Counted from the stretch's first letter, positions 22,391 through 32,906 are shown. The stretch is 64,000 nucleotides of DNA from Isoetes taiwanensis (GCA_021234155.1 JAJEKV010000057.1:3567821-3631820), one strand, 5' to 3'. Notes: generated by a model not told the origin, from the sequence alone. Translations and numbers: made by a program.

Positions 22391-22734
22391 AATTTAATAT
22401 TGGAACTGTTATTTTCCAGCAAGGTCTAGCAAGCTTGAACAATCAGGTACACCACCTACTTCTTCATTTGGGTGTGTTGTAAGTTATGTGTAGGAAATTT
22501 GTGCTGCTAGTTTCGAGTTGTGGTGGATAATTTCAGTTCACAGTAGTATGTAGCTTCAAATGTGTTACAGGACAGTCATATGGTGCCAATCTTATATTTA
22601 TATTATAAAGTTATAGCGTAAGTATGTCATGAAGCAAACCCTAATTTGTATGGCTTAGATCATTTGATTACATCCATAGGCCGTGATTTATTGCACAACT
22701 TCCCACCACCGCGATTGGCCATGCTTTGATCTCT
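22391..22734. other. No feature seen
   Basis: AT-rich sequence leading into the polypurine tract; no ORF or repeat recognised. Confidence 0.5.
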
Positions 22735-24700
22735 TAAGAGGAAAGGGTAAAGGAAAATGGAGGAAAGGGGAAAAGTGAAGGGCAAAAAGGCATGGACAAA
22801 AGGGAAAGAGGGAAAGGAGAAAAGGGCAGGGGAAAAGGGAAAGAGAAAGAAAAAAAAAAAAAAGGGAGAAAGGGAAGGGAAAAAGGACACCGAGAAAAGG
22901 GAAAGAGGGAAAGGGAAGGGAAAAGTGAAAAAAGAAAAAGGGTAGGGGTGGAAAAGGGCATGGGAAAAGGGAAAGGAAAAGGCTGGGGGGGTTGTTGGGT
23001 GTGTGGGAAGAAAGAGAGGACATTGGGAAAGGGAAAGGGAAAGGGTAAGGGGGGAAGGGGAAAAGGGAAGGGAAAAGGACAAGAGGAGAAGGAAAAGAGA
23101 AAAAGGGAAAAAAGAAGGGAAGGGAGCGAAAAAAGAAAAAGGGAGGGGGAAAAGGGGAAGAGGAAAAGAAGAAGGAAAAACAAAAGGAAGAGGGAAGGGG
23201 TACGGAAAGAGGAAAAAGGAAAGCATGGGAAAAGAGAAAGGGAAAGTAACATATGAGGAAGAAAAGGGCAAGGGAAGAGGGAAAGGGAAAAAGGAGAAGA
23301 GGAAAAAGGTGAGGAAAGGGAAAACGAGCACGAAAAAAAGGGGAAGAGGAAAATGATGGGGAAATGGGAAAGTAAAAAGGAAATAGGAATGGGATAAAGG
23401 AAAGAGAAAGGGAAAAGAAAAGAGAGGAAAGGGGAAAAGGGCACGTGGAAAAGGGAAAGAGAAAAGAAAAAGGAGGAACGGGAAAAATGGCACGCGGAAA
23501 AGGAAAGGGGAAAAGGGCACGGGAAAAAGAGAAAAAGGGAAAGGGTGAGGAAACGGAAAGCGAAATCGAAAAGGAAATGAGAGGATAAAAGGAAAGAGAA
23601 AAAAGGACGCGGGAAGAGGAAAAGGAGGAAAAGGGAAGGAAAATGGGTACCGGAAAAAGGGGAAGTAGGAAAGGGTGGGGAAAAAGAAAGGCATGGGAAA
23701 AAGAAAAAGGGGGGAAAGGAAAAAAGAGAAGAAAAGGGAGAATGTGAAGGGCAAAAAGGCACGAGGAAAAGGAAAAAAAAAAAAAAAGAGAATGCAAAAA
23801 AGGGAAGGAAAAAAGGCATGGGAAAAGGGAAAAGGGAAAAGTAAAAAGGGAAGGAATAAATGGCTTGGAAAGGGAGTAGAAAACGAAAGGGAAAAATGAA
23901 GGGAAAAAGGGCACCATCAAAAGGGGAAGAGGGAAAGGGTGGGAAAAAGAGGAAAAGGGAAGGGAAAAAGGGGAGCTGGAAATGAAAAAGGGAAATGAAA
24001 AAATAAAAAGGGAGGGGGAAAGTGGAAAAAAGAACCCGGGAAAAAAAGCAAGAGGAAAAGGGGAAGAGGGACAGGGGAAAAGGGAGGGGGGAAAGGGCAG
24101 GAGAAAGGGGGAAGAGGAAAGGGTGAACAAAGGGTAAAAGGGAAGCGAAAAGAGCATGCAAATGGAAGGGAAAAAAGGCATGGGGAAAAGGGGACGAGGG
24201 AAAGAAAGAGCAAGAAAATTAGAAAAGAGAAGGAAAGAATGTCATGGGAAAAGGGAAAGGGAAAAGGAAAAATAGAGAGAGGGGAAAAGGGGAAGGAAAG
24301 GGTAGGGAAAGGAGGAAAATGGAAGGGAAAAAAGGGAACGAAAAAAAGGTGGGGAAAAGAGGAATAGCGAAATGGGAAAAGAGAAGGGGAAAAAGGCACA
24401 GAAAAAAGGGCGAAAGAAAGGGGAAAAAAGAAGCCAAGAAGAGCATGGAAAAAGGGAAAAAGAAAAGAAAAAGAGGGAAAGGGTGAGGAAAAGAGGAAAA
24501 AAAAGGAAAGAATCCACCAGGAAAAGGTTTGGGAAGAAGGGAAAGGGAAGGGCAACATAGGGGGAAACAAGGATGTGAAAAAAAAGAAGAAAAAAAAGAA
24601 AGAAAGAAAGAAAGGAAGCATGCAAGGAAAATGAAAAAAAAAATGAAAAAGGAAAAAGGGAAGTGTGAAAAAGAGGAAAAGGAAAAAGAAAATAGTAAAA
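22735..24700 (+). repeat. 2 kb polypurine (G/A) tract
   Basis: Nearly every base on the plus strand is A or G for about 1.97 kb, built from GGGAAAA/GGAAAGGG-like words. Short interruptions of the form GGGCACGGGAAAA or GGCATGGGAAAAGGG recur roughly every 55-65 bp, hinting at a degenerate longer unit. Such DNA can form triplex (H-DNA) or stable R-loops. All three pyrimidine-strand frames are open because codons made only of C and T contain no stop, so the long Phe/Pro/Ser ORFs there are not genes. Confidence 0.95.
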
Positions 24701-24839
24701 GCAGCGTAAAGAATGGTATCGAATATGTTAACAATGGAGTACTTTCGGGTTATTCTCTCATTGCTATTGTGTATCATTTACAGGGTCTCAGTCAACTTAT
24801 CCCCAGCAACGCTGGGCACCATTTCTAGTTATATGTTAA

Positions 24840-25372
24840 TAATGTAGTTTGTATCATATGTAGTGTCACATATAGTACCAAACGTGGTACCTTATCTGAA
24901 TAGTGAATTGGCTTCCATATGTTTCTATACTTAGTGTCATATGTGATGTTAGATATGGTGATACTTGTGAATGGTGGATTGTCTGTCATATGTGGTGCCA
25001 ACTGCTGCGCTAAATATTGCACCACGCTATCTGCCACATATGGGGTGGTGGATGCCTGCCGGATGTGGTGCCTTCTGTGCATTGTGGTGCCACATGTGGT
25101 GTCTAATGTGGCACCACTATGGATCCACATTTTGCACCACATGTGGTGTCTTTGACGCCATTTGTGGTGCGAAGTAATGGATTGTCATATGTGGTGCCTT
25201 GGGTGCATTGTGGTGCCATATGTGGTGTGGCATGTGGCACCAGTTTGGTGCCACATGCCACACTACATGTGGTGAATATGACACCATTTGTGGTGCAAAG
25301 TTTGTCATGATGGAATTTGTGGTGTGTAAAGTGGTGCCTGTTGTGTCATGTGGTACTAACCTTGGATTACTT
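24840..25372 (+). repeat. TGTGGTG motif cluster A
   Basis: Irregular array of TGTGGTGCC/GGTGCCACATGTGGTG with many copies in both orientations, partly palindromic (CACATGTGG). Repeat spacing varies. Similar clusters occur only inside the 21322-37817 element. Confidence 0.85.
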
Positions 25373-25539
25373 TCCAGTTGAATTCAACAGACACCGGAGA
25401 ATGGATCAACTCTACAAGATCGGTGATTCAATGTAAGGCAAGGTTGCAAACTTGTGATCAAAGCTGCAGGTGCTACAAATGAAGGTTCAAAGAACTTGAG
25501 TTCCGCATCGAGAAGATGAATAAAGATTTAAAAAAATAG

Positions 25540-25911
25540 GAAGGAATGATTAAGGTTAAACCAAGTCGCGCAGACGGTGATCGCTATATGCCAAGATACG
25601 AGGGCCGAAATGAAGGAACTATTACCGAACTTGAGCGGACAAAAATCGAGGAGCTTAATCTGCTGGCCCGCCTGGAAGCGCATTAACCTAACAAAGATTG
25701 AAAGTGCCGGAACCAAGGTTAGAGAGGCTTCGCCTTGCAAGGACCGCCTTCCTTTATTTGTCTTGGATCCACTACTTCCGCACCTTGATAAGGCTTGAAG
25801 ATTATGGTAGTGGTCGTCCATTCTGCGGCAAGATCCTCCAAAGGATGGGGAAACCACTACCAACTTTGATTGTTGAATGCAAATCACCAATACCATCTTC
25901 CATGTCTCCAC
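25540..25911 (+). CDS. Candidate exons, unrecognised protein
   Basis: Starting at about 25556 the plus strand reads VKPSRADGDRYMPRYEGRNE, then ITELERTKIEELNLLARLEA and a stop at 25686. A second frame resumes INLTKIESAGTKVREASPCK and LPLFVLDPLLPHLDKA to 25798. Both look coding and would join with one base of shift. They may be later exons of the gene at 21760-22390 with the purine tract in an intron, which is speculation. No family recognised. Confidence 0.3.
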
Positions 25912-26212
25912 AAATTTCTCTTGAGGTACTTCATAACAAAGTTCCCGTGCTTAGTATAATTGTATTCTCATTGACAAATTTATGCTCACTTTGCGTGATT
26001 TGTAATCACCATTGCATTGAGAATTGTTTGTCATGAATTTTCTACAGCATGGGTACAAGCCTTAGGTGTGAGTAGGGAGGATCAAAAGCAACTTCAAGCT
26101 ACTGAGGCACTTACAAGTGAGCACTTATAGGTAGCTTAGTTTACATGCTAAGGGCCTGATGTAAGGGACAGATGCCAATTAGGATTAGTGGACTTCCTAA
26201 TCTTTCACCGTA

Positions 26213-26333
26213 GCTTAGTCTCTTTCGTTTGTCATGTTTGATGTATCTAATTTGCCCCCTAGGATGAGGTCGCTCACTCATTTTAGGTGGCGAATTAGAT
26301 ACATCAAGCAGGAAACTCGAAAAGGGAGTAAGC
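26213..26333. mobile_element. Foldback (MITE-like) element 1
   Basis: Arms TGATGTATCTAATTTGCC and GGCGAATTAGATACATCA pair around a loop with CGCTCACTCATTTTAGG. Weaker complementarity extends outward to GCTTAGTCTCTTTCG and CGAAAAGGGAGTAAGC. Total about 120 bp, no coding capacity. Confidence 0.75.
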
Positions 26334-26391
26334 CCGACATAAAACAAGATAGCAATCTTTCATCCTGGCTTAGTCTCTTCCATCCTGGCTG

Positions 26392-26517
26392 GCTTAATCT
26401 CTTTTGCTTGTCCTGTTTATTGTATCTAAAGTGCCCCCTGGGATGAGATCGCTCGCTCATTTTAGGGGGCACTTTAGATATATATATAAACAGGAACATC
26501 GTAAAGAGAGTAAAAAA
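26392..26517. mobile_element. Foldback (MITE-like) element 2
   Basis: Related to element 1: arms CTGTTTATTGTATCTAAAGT and ACTTTAGATATATATATAAA, then GCCCCCTGGGATGAG opposite CTCATTTTAGGGGGC, same loop (TCGCTCG). The arms differ from element 1 yet pair internally, as expected for independent members of one foldback family. It lies 58 bp from element 1 in the same orientation. Confidence 0.78.
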
Positions 26518-26584
26518 GTCTGGAGCTTAGTTAAAAAAACCAAAGCATAGTTACAATCAATTGTGTTTCAATTCCATGTTTGCA

Positions 26585-26870
26585 GAGCATGGTGCCGTTT
26601 ACTAATTCAGGTCTAACTGTTCATACTGGTGGCAATGACTTTGTGAGTCCATATAGCACACTAAAAAGGGAATTATTTTCTACCCTCAAAGGTAACCAAG
26701 TCTTGTTTGATGCAATTGGGATATGTAGCTTACTTCTTCATCCCTACTTTGTAGATATAGAGGTACAATGTGGTCAGCTAGGGGGACAAGACACTCACAC
26801 CCCTTCGAAAGCATTAGACACGATAGAAACTCGGCAAATCGAAGATGCATCGGGTTACACAGAACTCTGA
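26585..26870 (+). CDS. Candidate exon, unrecognised
   Basis: After an acceptor-like TCCATGTTTGCAG the frame reads SMVPFTNSGLTVHTGGNDFV, SPYSTLKRELFSTLKG, then LFDAIGICSLLLHPYFVDIE and ends at 26870. Composition is protein-like, but I recognise no domain. Between it and the FCP1-like gene a short word (ACAAATCGTTAGGTG) occurs twice (26888 and 27004). Confidence 0.3.
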
Positions 26871-27070
26871 CAAATCAAGATGTCAACAAATCGTTAGGTG
26901 CATCAAGTCAAGCTCCGTGACAACAATCCGCCGGATCACAGATGCATTAAGTCATGCTCCACACCAATCTGCCAAACCAGCAGATGCATCGGTTATGATC
27001 TGAACAAATCGTTAGGTGAATGTAAGTCACAAGGTAACTTCCAACCTTTTGTGCCCGTCTTCTTTTTAAT

Positions 27071-27877
27071 TTGACCCATATAGTTACCAAATCATTTAAA
27101 TTTTTGCACCGGAAGTGTCTCGGAGAAAAAGCAAGAGCAGAATTCCAAGCAAAAGACACCTCCAAGACATTCTCAAGCGTAAGTTTCCAGCCCCGCATTA
27201 CGAAGAGATGCTTGAAGCGGTTTCCAGCCCCCGCACCAAGAAATGCCGAAGGTTTTCCAGCCGCACCAACTCTGTCCATGCAGAAGACTACAAGGTTAAG
27301 CCCAATCCTGCTTGTTTTTTACTACAATGGAGTTCTGGGTAGAAACTATGACAAGAGTCAGTTATTACCCACTGCCAAAGAAGTTGGTGTTAAGTTGATC
27401 ACACTTAACAGAACCAAGTGGGTAGTAACTAGACCAGACTGGGCCGAGTTCATAGATTGGTGCAGTCAAAATTTTCATATAGCACTTTGGTCCAGCCTGC
27501 AGGCTCAAAACTTGAGAGTGATAGTTAAGGGAGCATTGATGAAACACAAGGACAAATTCAAGTTCATATGGAATCAGGATCAGTGTACCAACACAAATTT
27601 ATTTAACAGTGGAAAGCCAATTTTTTTGAAGCACCTCAAAAAGGTCTACGACGAATTTCCAGGTTTCACAAAAGAGAACGTGCTTCTCATTGATGACAGC
27701 AGATACAAAGGATATCTCAATGAGCCAAACACCATGATCTGTCCAAACAGCTGGAGCCCTGACATAGTAGATGGCAATTTCCTCATGAATGATCTAAAGG
27801 TTTGGCTTCGTGGGTTGTTGCTTGGCGTGGAATGTGCAAAGTTATGTCGAAAGCAACAAAATGCTGAATATGTTTGA
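27071..27877 (+). CDS. FCP1/NIF-like phosphatase domain protein, nucleophile replaced
   Basis: The domain (27300-27877) matches the FCP1-homology/NLI-interacting-factor branch of HAD phosphatases, which remove phosphate from Ser/Thr of proteins such as the RNA polymerase II tail. Visible motifs: LLVFYYNGVLGRNYD in place of the LxDLNGVL catalytic loop, TRPDWAEFIDWCSQNFHIAL and WSSLQAQN, FKFIWNQDQCTNT, KPIFLKHLKKVYDEFP, and ENVLLIDDSRYKGYLNEPNT. The first Asp of the catalytic loop is Tyr, so phosphatase activity is doubtful, while the IDDS motif remains. Upstream, a second frame (27115-27342: SRRKSKSRIPSKRHLQDILK, HYEEMLEAVSSPRTKKCRRF) looks like the real basic N-terminus, implying a frameshift or short intron near 27300. 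It sits inside the 16.5 kb element, so capture from the host is likely. Confidence 0.65.
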   Translation: MTHIVTKSFKFLHRKCLGEKARAEFQAKDTSKTFSSVSFQPRITKRCLKRFPAPAPRNAEGFPAAPTLSMQKTTRLSPILLVFYYNGVLGRNYDKSQLLPTAKEVGVKLITLNRTKWVVTRPDWAEFIDWCSQNFHIALWSSLQAQNLRVIVKGALMKHKDKFKFIWNQDQCTNTNLFNSGKPIFLKHLKKVYDEFPGFTKENVLLIDDSRYKGYLNEPNTMICPNSWSPDIVDGNFLMNDLKVWLRGLLLGVECAKLCRKQQNAEYV

Positions 27878-27883
27878 CATTGA

Positions 27884-28300
27884 GAGTCAAATTTGTATTA
27901 ATATGATGAAAAAATATAGAACTAAAGCCTAGAAATAGTATTATTGTGTATATGATGTAACCTCTCTTGACTTTTTAATATAAACAAAGTTTTACTTCAA
28001 TTGTTCATTTCTTGGCTATTTCAATGTTCCTCAAGGTTTTCAATGATCTTCCATTTGCTGAATGTAAACTTACACCACTAGCACGAGGACTGCAGTGTTA
28101 AGAGTGCACATCCGACCAGAACACTTGCCACTTGAAGTGTTTAAAGGATGAAGAGAGCCTCTTGTGCTTGATCAAGAGGCAATCGTAATATTGGAGAAAA
28201 GTAGGGATTGGTTCGGGTGGCCAGGATAGTCTATTTCTTCATGAGGTTAGTAATTTAATATAAACAACTCAGATTTGAAGTCTTCTGTTGTTTCTTAAAT
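27884..28300. other. 3' flank of FCP1-like gene
   Basis: AT-rich, with TTTTTAATATAAAC-type sequence suitable for polyadenylation near 27975. No ORF recognised. Confidence 0.4.
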
Positions 28301-28304
28301 CATC

Positions 28305-28760
28305 TTGTTTTACCAGACCTTGGACTTTGGCAGGTGTATGCACCAATTCTGCATCAAGCATGACATGGAACAGAGGTTCTATTTCATGGATCCACTCATT
28401 TACACATTACTGTCGAACGAGCTTGCTTCAAAGGACAAACCGCTGAACCCTCAACTTGCAATTTCGAATGTACCATTCTCGCAAAGATGTTATCAGCAAA
28501 GACCGGACGTTGTATGTCATTGTAGGTCTTGGAAGTCACCCGCTTAAATGTCGGCCGGTGTGTACCATTTTGACAAATTTAGAAATGTACAAGGGCTCCG
28601 AAACTGTCATGAGTTTTGTTGAGGATGCAAACACAAAATTCCCAAGCACCATAAAGTCTGCGCCACAAGAAAATTACAAGTTCCCCACTCGGTCGATTGC
28701 CGGGTCGTGGTGGTCCCGCTATATGTGTCTTTGTAAAGAAAGTTGTGGTCTGCAATGAAT
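28305..28760 (+). pseudogene. Unrecognised coding remnant, two overlapping frames
   Basis: Two overlapping plus frames, 28305-28547 (CIKHDMEQRFYFMDPLIYTL, LLSNELASKDKPLNPQLAIS) and 28456-28758 (DRTLYVIVGLGSHPLKC, GSETVMSFVEDANTKFPS). They read best as one protein with a shift near 28500. The family is not recognised. It sits inside the large TIR element. Confidence 0.3.
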
Positions 28761-29150
28761 GCGAGACTTGGACATACTATCCCAATGCAAGGTGAGTTCA
28801 GAATTTGAAGGTATTACTCATCCAATGTGAGGCCCGATATGTTTGTTGCGGGGTGTACCAATTTCTAGTGGCGAAATGTTGGACACGCCGCAATGATGAT
28901 TGATGTTGTGAAGCACAGTTGCTCTAGTAATGAAGCCGAGGTTGACAGATCAATAGATCTTTACTTGTAATCACATGTTTGTATTATTGTAACCAAAGAG
29001 GTTATTCTTCTAACCTATTCTTTCATTGACACTCTAATGTACATTGTTGTATACTATTGTATACAATAGACTTTTTTCGGGTCGACGAGCAACACTGTGG
29101 AGTTCAAATCTCCGTAAGAAATTGATGTATTCAAAGATTCATGACAATGT

Positions 29151-29340
29151 GGTGATACATGTCGTGATAGATGTGGTGATGCAACTGGTGCATGTGGTGA
29201 ATCATGTGGTGCATGTGGTGAATCATGTGGTGAATCATAGGTGGCATGTTGGAGCTTACGTGGCATGTTGGAGCCTAGGTGGCATGTTGGAGCCTAGGTG
29301 GCATATTTGAGCCACCTTGGCATGCTTGAGCCTTTACATG
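29151..29340 (+). repeat. TGTGGTG cluster B and GTGGCATGTTGGAGCC repeats
   Basis: From 29151, ATGTGGTGAATC and CATGTGGTG repeat about seven times. They pass into three to five copies of a 20 bp unit GTGGCATGTTGGAGCCTAG (29240-29330). The second unit recurs at 30748-30800. Confidence 0.8.
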
Positions 29341-29820
29341 ACCTTTGTTACATGTTTGACTTTCATTGACCAACATGTTTGGTGAAGCGTAAGTCAACAA
29401 TTGAAGTCAACAATCAATTTACACTAGCTAATTATAACTAAAATTACTAAACAAGTGCCAAGCCAACATAATATGATTGGTGTCCAAAAAAGAATGGCCA
29501 TTTCAGGATAGATATTTTTTTTTATTTTTTTTTTAGAAAATAAAATTATGGTCATTACGAGGTAATTATTCGTATCCTACTAAATCATTACGATTAAGAT
29601 ACTAATGGTACGAAATCCTAAAATCATAGCCTACGAAATTAATTTCACGCCAGCCTTTATAGGCTATGGTCGTGAGGGAGAAATATCGTCCAATTCTCCC
29701 AAACACGCGCCGAAGCGCCGCTCTCTCCTTCGCTTCTGCTTCCCCTTCCCCCGCCCGCCCAAGCGCCAGCCTTTGCTTACCTTGCCTTTGGCGAGGTCCT
29801 AGCCGCTATGGCATAGGATC

Positions 29821-30188
29821 ATGGACGATTCCTTTGCGTGGATGATGTCGAATCGCCACACGATTCTCGTCCCCAATTCGGAGGAGAGTCCTCTTTCGAA
29901 AGCTCAATACTCTCTTTGAGTTTTCGAGCTTTAAGATTCCTCCAATTTTCATTCATCCGATGCATTCTTCGTAGGAGGAGGTTGATTCCGAAGACAACAT
30001 CTGGAGCAAAGAAGAAGAGACCAGCGAAGGAGAAGACCCCGAAGAAGAAGACCCCGAAGAAGAAGAAATGTTTGCAGAATTTTACAATTGGCTGGAGAGT
30101 AAGTACTAAGTAGCATGCAATTCAATTTTTTGCAATTTTTTTTACAGGCTTTCTAACTTTCTTTACTTTTCTTACAGATGAAGCTTGA
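29821..30188 (+). CDS. Candidate small acidic protein gene
   Basis: A start at 29821 reads DDSFAWMMSNRHTILVPNSE to a stop at 29919. After an acceptor-like TTCGTAG an exon from 29975 reads EVDSEDNIWSKEEETSEGED, PEEEDPEEEEMFAEFYNWLE. A donor (GTAAGT at about 30103) and an acceptor (CTTTTCTTACAG ending 30177) would remove a 75 bp intron, after which the frame stops. The highly acidic reading and paired splice signals support a gene; the first junction is unresolved. The Lys-rich reading of the same segment in another frame is a shadow. No family recognised. Confidence 0.35.
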
Positions 30189-30239
30189 AGTCCCGGAGCT
30201 GAGGAAGCCAGTGTTGTTTTTTTTTTTATGATCAAGTTC

Positions 30240-30440
30240 AACCACAGGCCTTTTGTGCCTTTGTTATTTTTTGAAAAATCAGATACCACAGGCCTTAGTG
30301 CCTTTCTTTGATCTCACCCATATGTCTGACAGGCCTTAGTGCCTTAAACTTGACACACAGGCCTTAGTGCCTTGTAATATATGATGGCCTTAGTACCCTT
30401 TTTTTGTATATACAGGACTTGTGCCTTTCTGAAGTTTTCT
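30240..30440 (+). repeat. AGGCCTTAGTGCCT short-repeat cluster
   Basis: Six or more copies of AGGCCTTAGTGCCT or close variants (30248, 30292, 30332, 30359, 30383, 30414), each a tiny AGGC/GCCT inverted repeat, spaced 20-45 bp in otherwise AT-rich DNA. One more partial copy lies near 30540. Confidence 0.7.
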
Positions 30441-30977
30441 GTGTTGTAATTTCTGAAGTATTCTGTTCTGAAGTATTCTGTTTTCTGTTTTAATCAATTG
30501 GTTTTGTAATACCTTTTTATTATGCCTTCAGTTTAATCCAGGCCTTGTGCAAGTTCAATTCAGTTTAATTCAGTTTAATCCAGTTATACCTTGGAATTCA
30601 TTCAACATTCAAGTACAAATTTCTGTAACTGAAACATAAAAAATGAGAATGCAAAACAGAAACTTCTTTATATTCATAAAAGTACCTATACAGTATCCTT
30701 TACACAATTGCCACAGTAAGTGGATTTTCCTAATACTTTCGGTCTATGTGGCATGCTTGACCCTTTACTGTGGCATGTTGGAGCCTAGGTGGCATGCATG
30801 CAAACGTCCCTTTCCTCTTCTGCCTCATTCCCAAAATCGTATGAATGCCTACGATTTGCATCCCTTTTATTCCCAAAATTCTGCCCTGCAACTTCATTCC
30901 GTCCATTCCGTCCCCATCGTCTATTCCGCCATCTCCTTCACTCCTTCCCCATTCCGTTCATCTCCTTCACTTCCGCC

Positions 30978-31301
30978 ATGGCCAAGTTCAAGACTACACT
31001 CCGCAGGAACACTATCCCAGCCATTGTGCCTGCTCCTTCGCAGCCAGCACGGTCAGAATCCGTGTCTTCCTGCGGAGGATCCGTATCTTCCTCCACCAGA
31101 GGAGGCCGCCCGGTTACAGTGGTGGCCAAGTTCACTCCACCAGAGGTGGAGAAGCTCATCATGGATGCACAGGCTGTCGCTTCGATGCGGGTGCTCGAGT
31201 GGGTGCATGCAGGTTATGATGACGAGGAGCGACTCCTCGAAATGAAGATGTATGCCTGCGAGGACGACCTCCATATAGAGCTCAAGATGGCCCCCGCCTG
31301 A
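30978..31301 (+). CDS. Hypothetical 107-residue protein
   Basis: ATG in good context (TTCCGCCATGGCC). Reads MAKFKTTLRRNTIPAIVPAP, then a Ser/Arg-rich stretch (SESVSSCGGSVSSSTRGG), then PPEVEKLIMDAQAVASMRVL and HAGYDDEERLLEMKMYACED, ending at 31301. The upstream in-frame extension (from 30789) is Ser/Phe-rich leader-like sequence and probably 5' UTR. C-terminal half is predicted helical. No family recognised; it may be a domesticated or captured fragment. Confidence 0.4.
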   Translation: MAKFKTTLRRNTIPAIVPAPSQPARSESVSSCGGSVSSSTRGGRPVTVVAKFTPPEVEKLIMDAQAVASMRVLEWVHAGYDDEERLLEMKMYACEDDLHIELKMAPA

Positions 31302-31857
31302 TTAGTTTAGATTTGTATTGTAATCCCTGGTTTCAATTTTTTTGGCAATAGTCCTTGTGACTATTCTTTGTAAAGGCTTTTCATTAATGACAGAACTTGT
31401 TTTGCAATAGTCCTTGTTTTGCAATAGAACTTGTTTTGCTTTTAACCGTCTCTGAAGTTTCCAATCGTTCTTTCGGTTAGCTTTGAACTTTTTGTCATTA
31501 ATTATAAAATGCAAACAAGGAATTTGAAGGTGCGTAATCTATGATCCACACTAACAAAATATGGTAACCAGCTTCAAAGAAATAGGAAAATATGAGATGG
31601 GTGGCTCGGGTTCAAAAGAAATAGAGTTCAAAAGAAACTGAAAGGAAAAACACAGAATTCCCTGAAGCAAAAGTTAGTGGCCTTGCAAGAATCTTTGCAC
31701 AAAGCAGAGCTTAATGAATTTTGGCCTCATATCAATTCAGGGACCTAATTTGGGATCCATATATTGCTGTCACCAAAATCAGTCAAGATACTATCGAATC
31801 GAGAGCCATTCCATTTTCTGACCGGGTCAAAAAATGGTCAATGCCCCTGGCTGATTA
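31302..31857. other. Mostly non-coding; possible exon
   Basis: A plus frame at 31611-31748 reads QKKLKGKTQNSLKQKLVALQ and ESLHKAELNEFWPHINSG before a stop. It is protein-like but unsupported by splice sites. Nothing else is seen. Confidence 0.25.
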
Positions 31858-31912
31858 TGGTGAAAGCTGTGGTGAAAAATGTGGTGAAAACTGTGGTGAA
31901 GCTGTGGTGATG
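31858..31912 (+). repeat. TGTGGTG motif cluster C
   Basis: GGTGAAAGCTGTGGTGAAAA, then ATGTGGTGAAAACTGTGGTG and AAGCTGTGGTGATG: four tandem units of about 12 bp. Confidence 0.75.
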
Positions 31913-31989
31913 CAAACGCGTTTTTTATGTTTCAAAGGGAGAAAAATACATATGAAAATCTACCATACCCTAGAGAATAGTTCATACTT

Positions 31990-32585
31990 CTTATGAAATG
32001 AAGTATGCGTAAAAAATCGAGGAAAACTATAACCCCGAAGCTTCTAGTATTATCAAAATGCATTTGACATATAATAATAGCTGTTTTGAAGAGGTTAATG
32101 ATGACATACGCTTCTCGGGCCTCAATCGATCCCCGTGATTGTGAGATCTGTAAATCTTCTTCTTCCAAGTATGTTCAAGATTTCATCAAGTTTTTCTCCG
32201 TTGAATAGTTGGTGTAATCCAAAGAACACTAAAACATGAGCTTCTCGCTTCGCTCCCACTTATGATACGATTCATAAAGTATTGTCTCAGTTGTTGTGTC
32301 TCCATGCATCCGCCTGTTGAGCACTTTTTAATGGCTGAAGCATGGAACATTTCCCTGCTTTAGTTGGATGAACATATCCTCTTCCTCAAGCATGGAGAGA
32401 GCTGCGAACTCATCCTCGAAATCATACGCCACCCCCGTAACCCCTGCCGGCCGCACCAGCTCTAAGTCTCCCCGACCGCATCCACATTCTGTAAACAACA
32501 TCATCTCGTGTAAAACAAATGATCGAGGAATTAACCTATGTTTTAAGCCTAGAATACCTCGGAATTTATGGGTCCTCCGCCTCCT
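31990..32585. other. No gene seen
   Basis: No ORF with coding character and no repeat recognised. Confidence 0.4.
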
Positions 32586-32906
32586 CTAATATCCGCCTCT
32601 CCCGGGTTTATTTGCTCCAAAGATAGGTCCTACCGGATGCGATCGCATTTGAACCGGGCGAAATTGTTTGTGCTCGTGTTCTCCTTCGCTTTCTTCCGCC
32701 ATAGCCGGATTGGGATAAGCCAATGTCCCATGCAAAACTAGATTTAGGGTTTCCCTCCAATCTTTCCCCGCATTGACCCGCTTTTGAATGATTGACCTTG
32801 CATTTGATGTGACAGATTTCCAATGGTGGGTTTCATCATGTGTTTCTCTGTCCCCATTCTCTTCATCCCTTAATGTAATTTTTCGTGTGTCACTTTCACC
32901 TGGCAA
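32586..32906 (-). CDS. Hypothetical ORF, 106 codons
   Basis: Minus-strand ORF: KITLRDEENGDRETHDETHH, then RSIIQKRVNAGKDWRETLNL, AEESEGEHEHKQFRPVQ. Hydrophilic and repetitive in Glu/His. No domain recognised. It could be a 3' exon of the transcription unit at 33009-33440. Confidence 0.25.
   Translation of the reverse strand: MPGESDTRKITLRDEENGDRETHDETHHWKSVTSNARSIIQKRVNAGKDWRETLNLVLHGTLAYPNPAMAEESEGEHEHKQFRPVQMRSHPVGPIFGANKPGRGGY

Noticed and set aside
22660-24777. Long minus-strand ORFs (up to about 500 codons) rich in Phe, Pro, Ser and Leu, and Lys/Glu/Gly-rich ORFs on the plus strand
   Set aside because: They are translations of the polypurine tract. Pyrimidine-only codons contain no stop, so length carries no information, and all three frames are open at once.
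25577-26036. Kinase or known enzyme in the 25.6-26.0 kb frames
   Set aside because: No motif could be named; only a candidate-exon call is justified.
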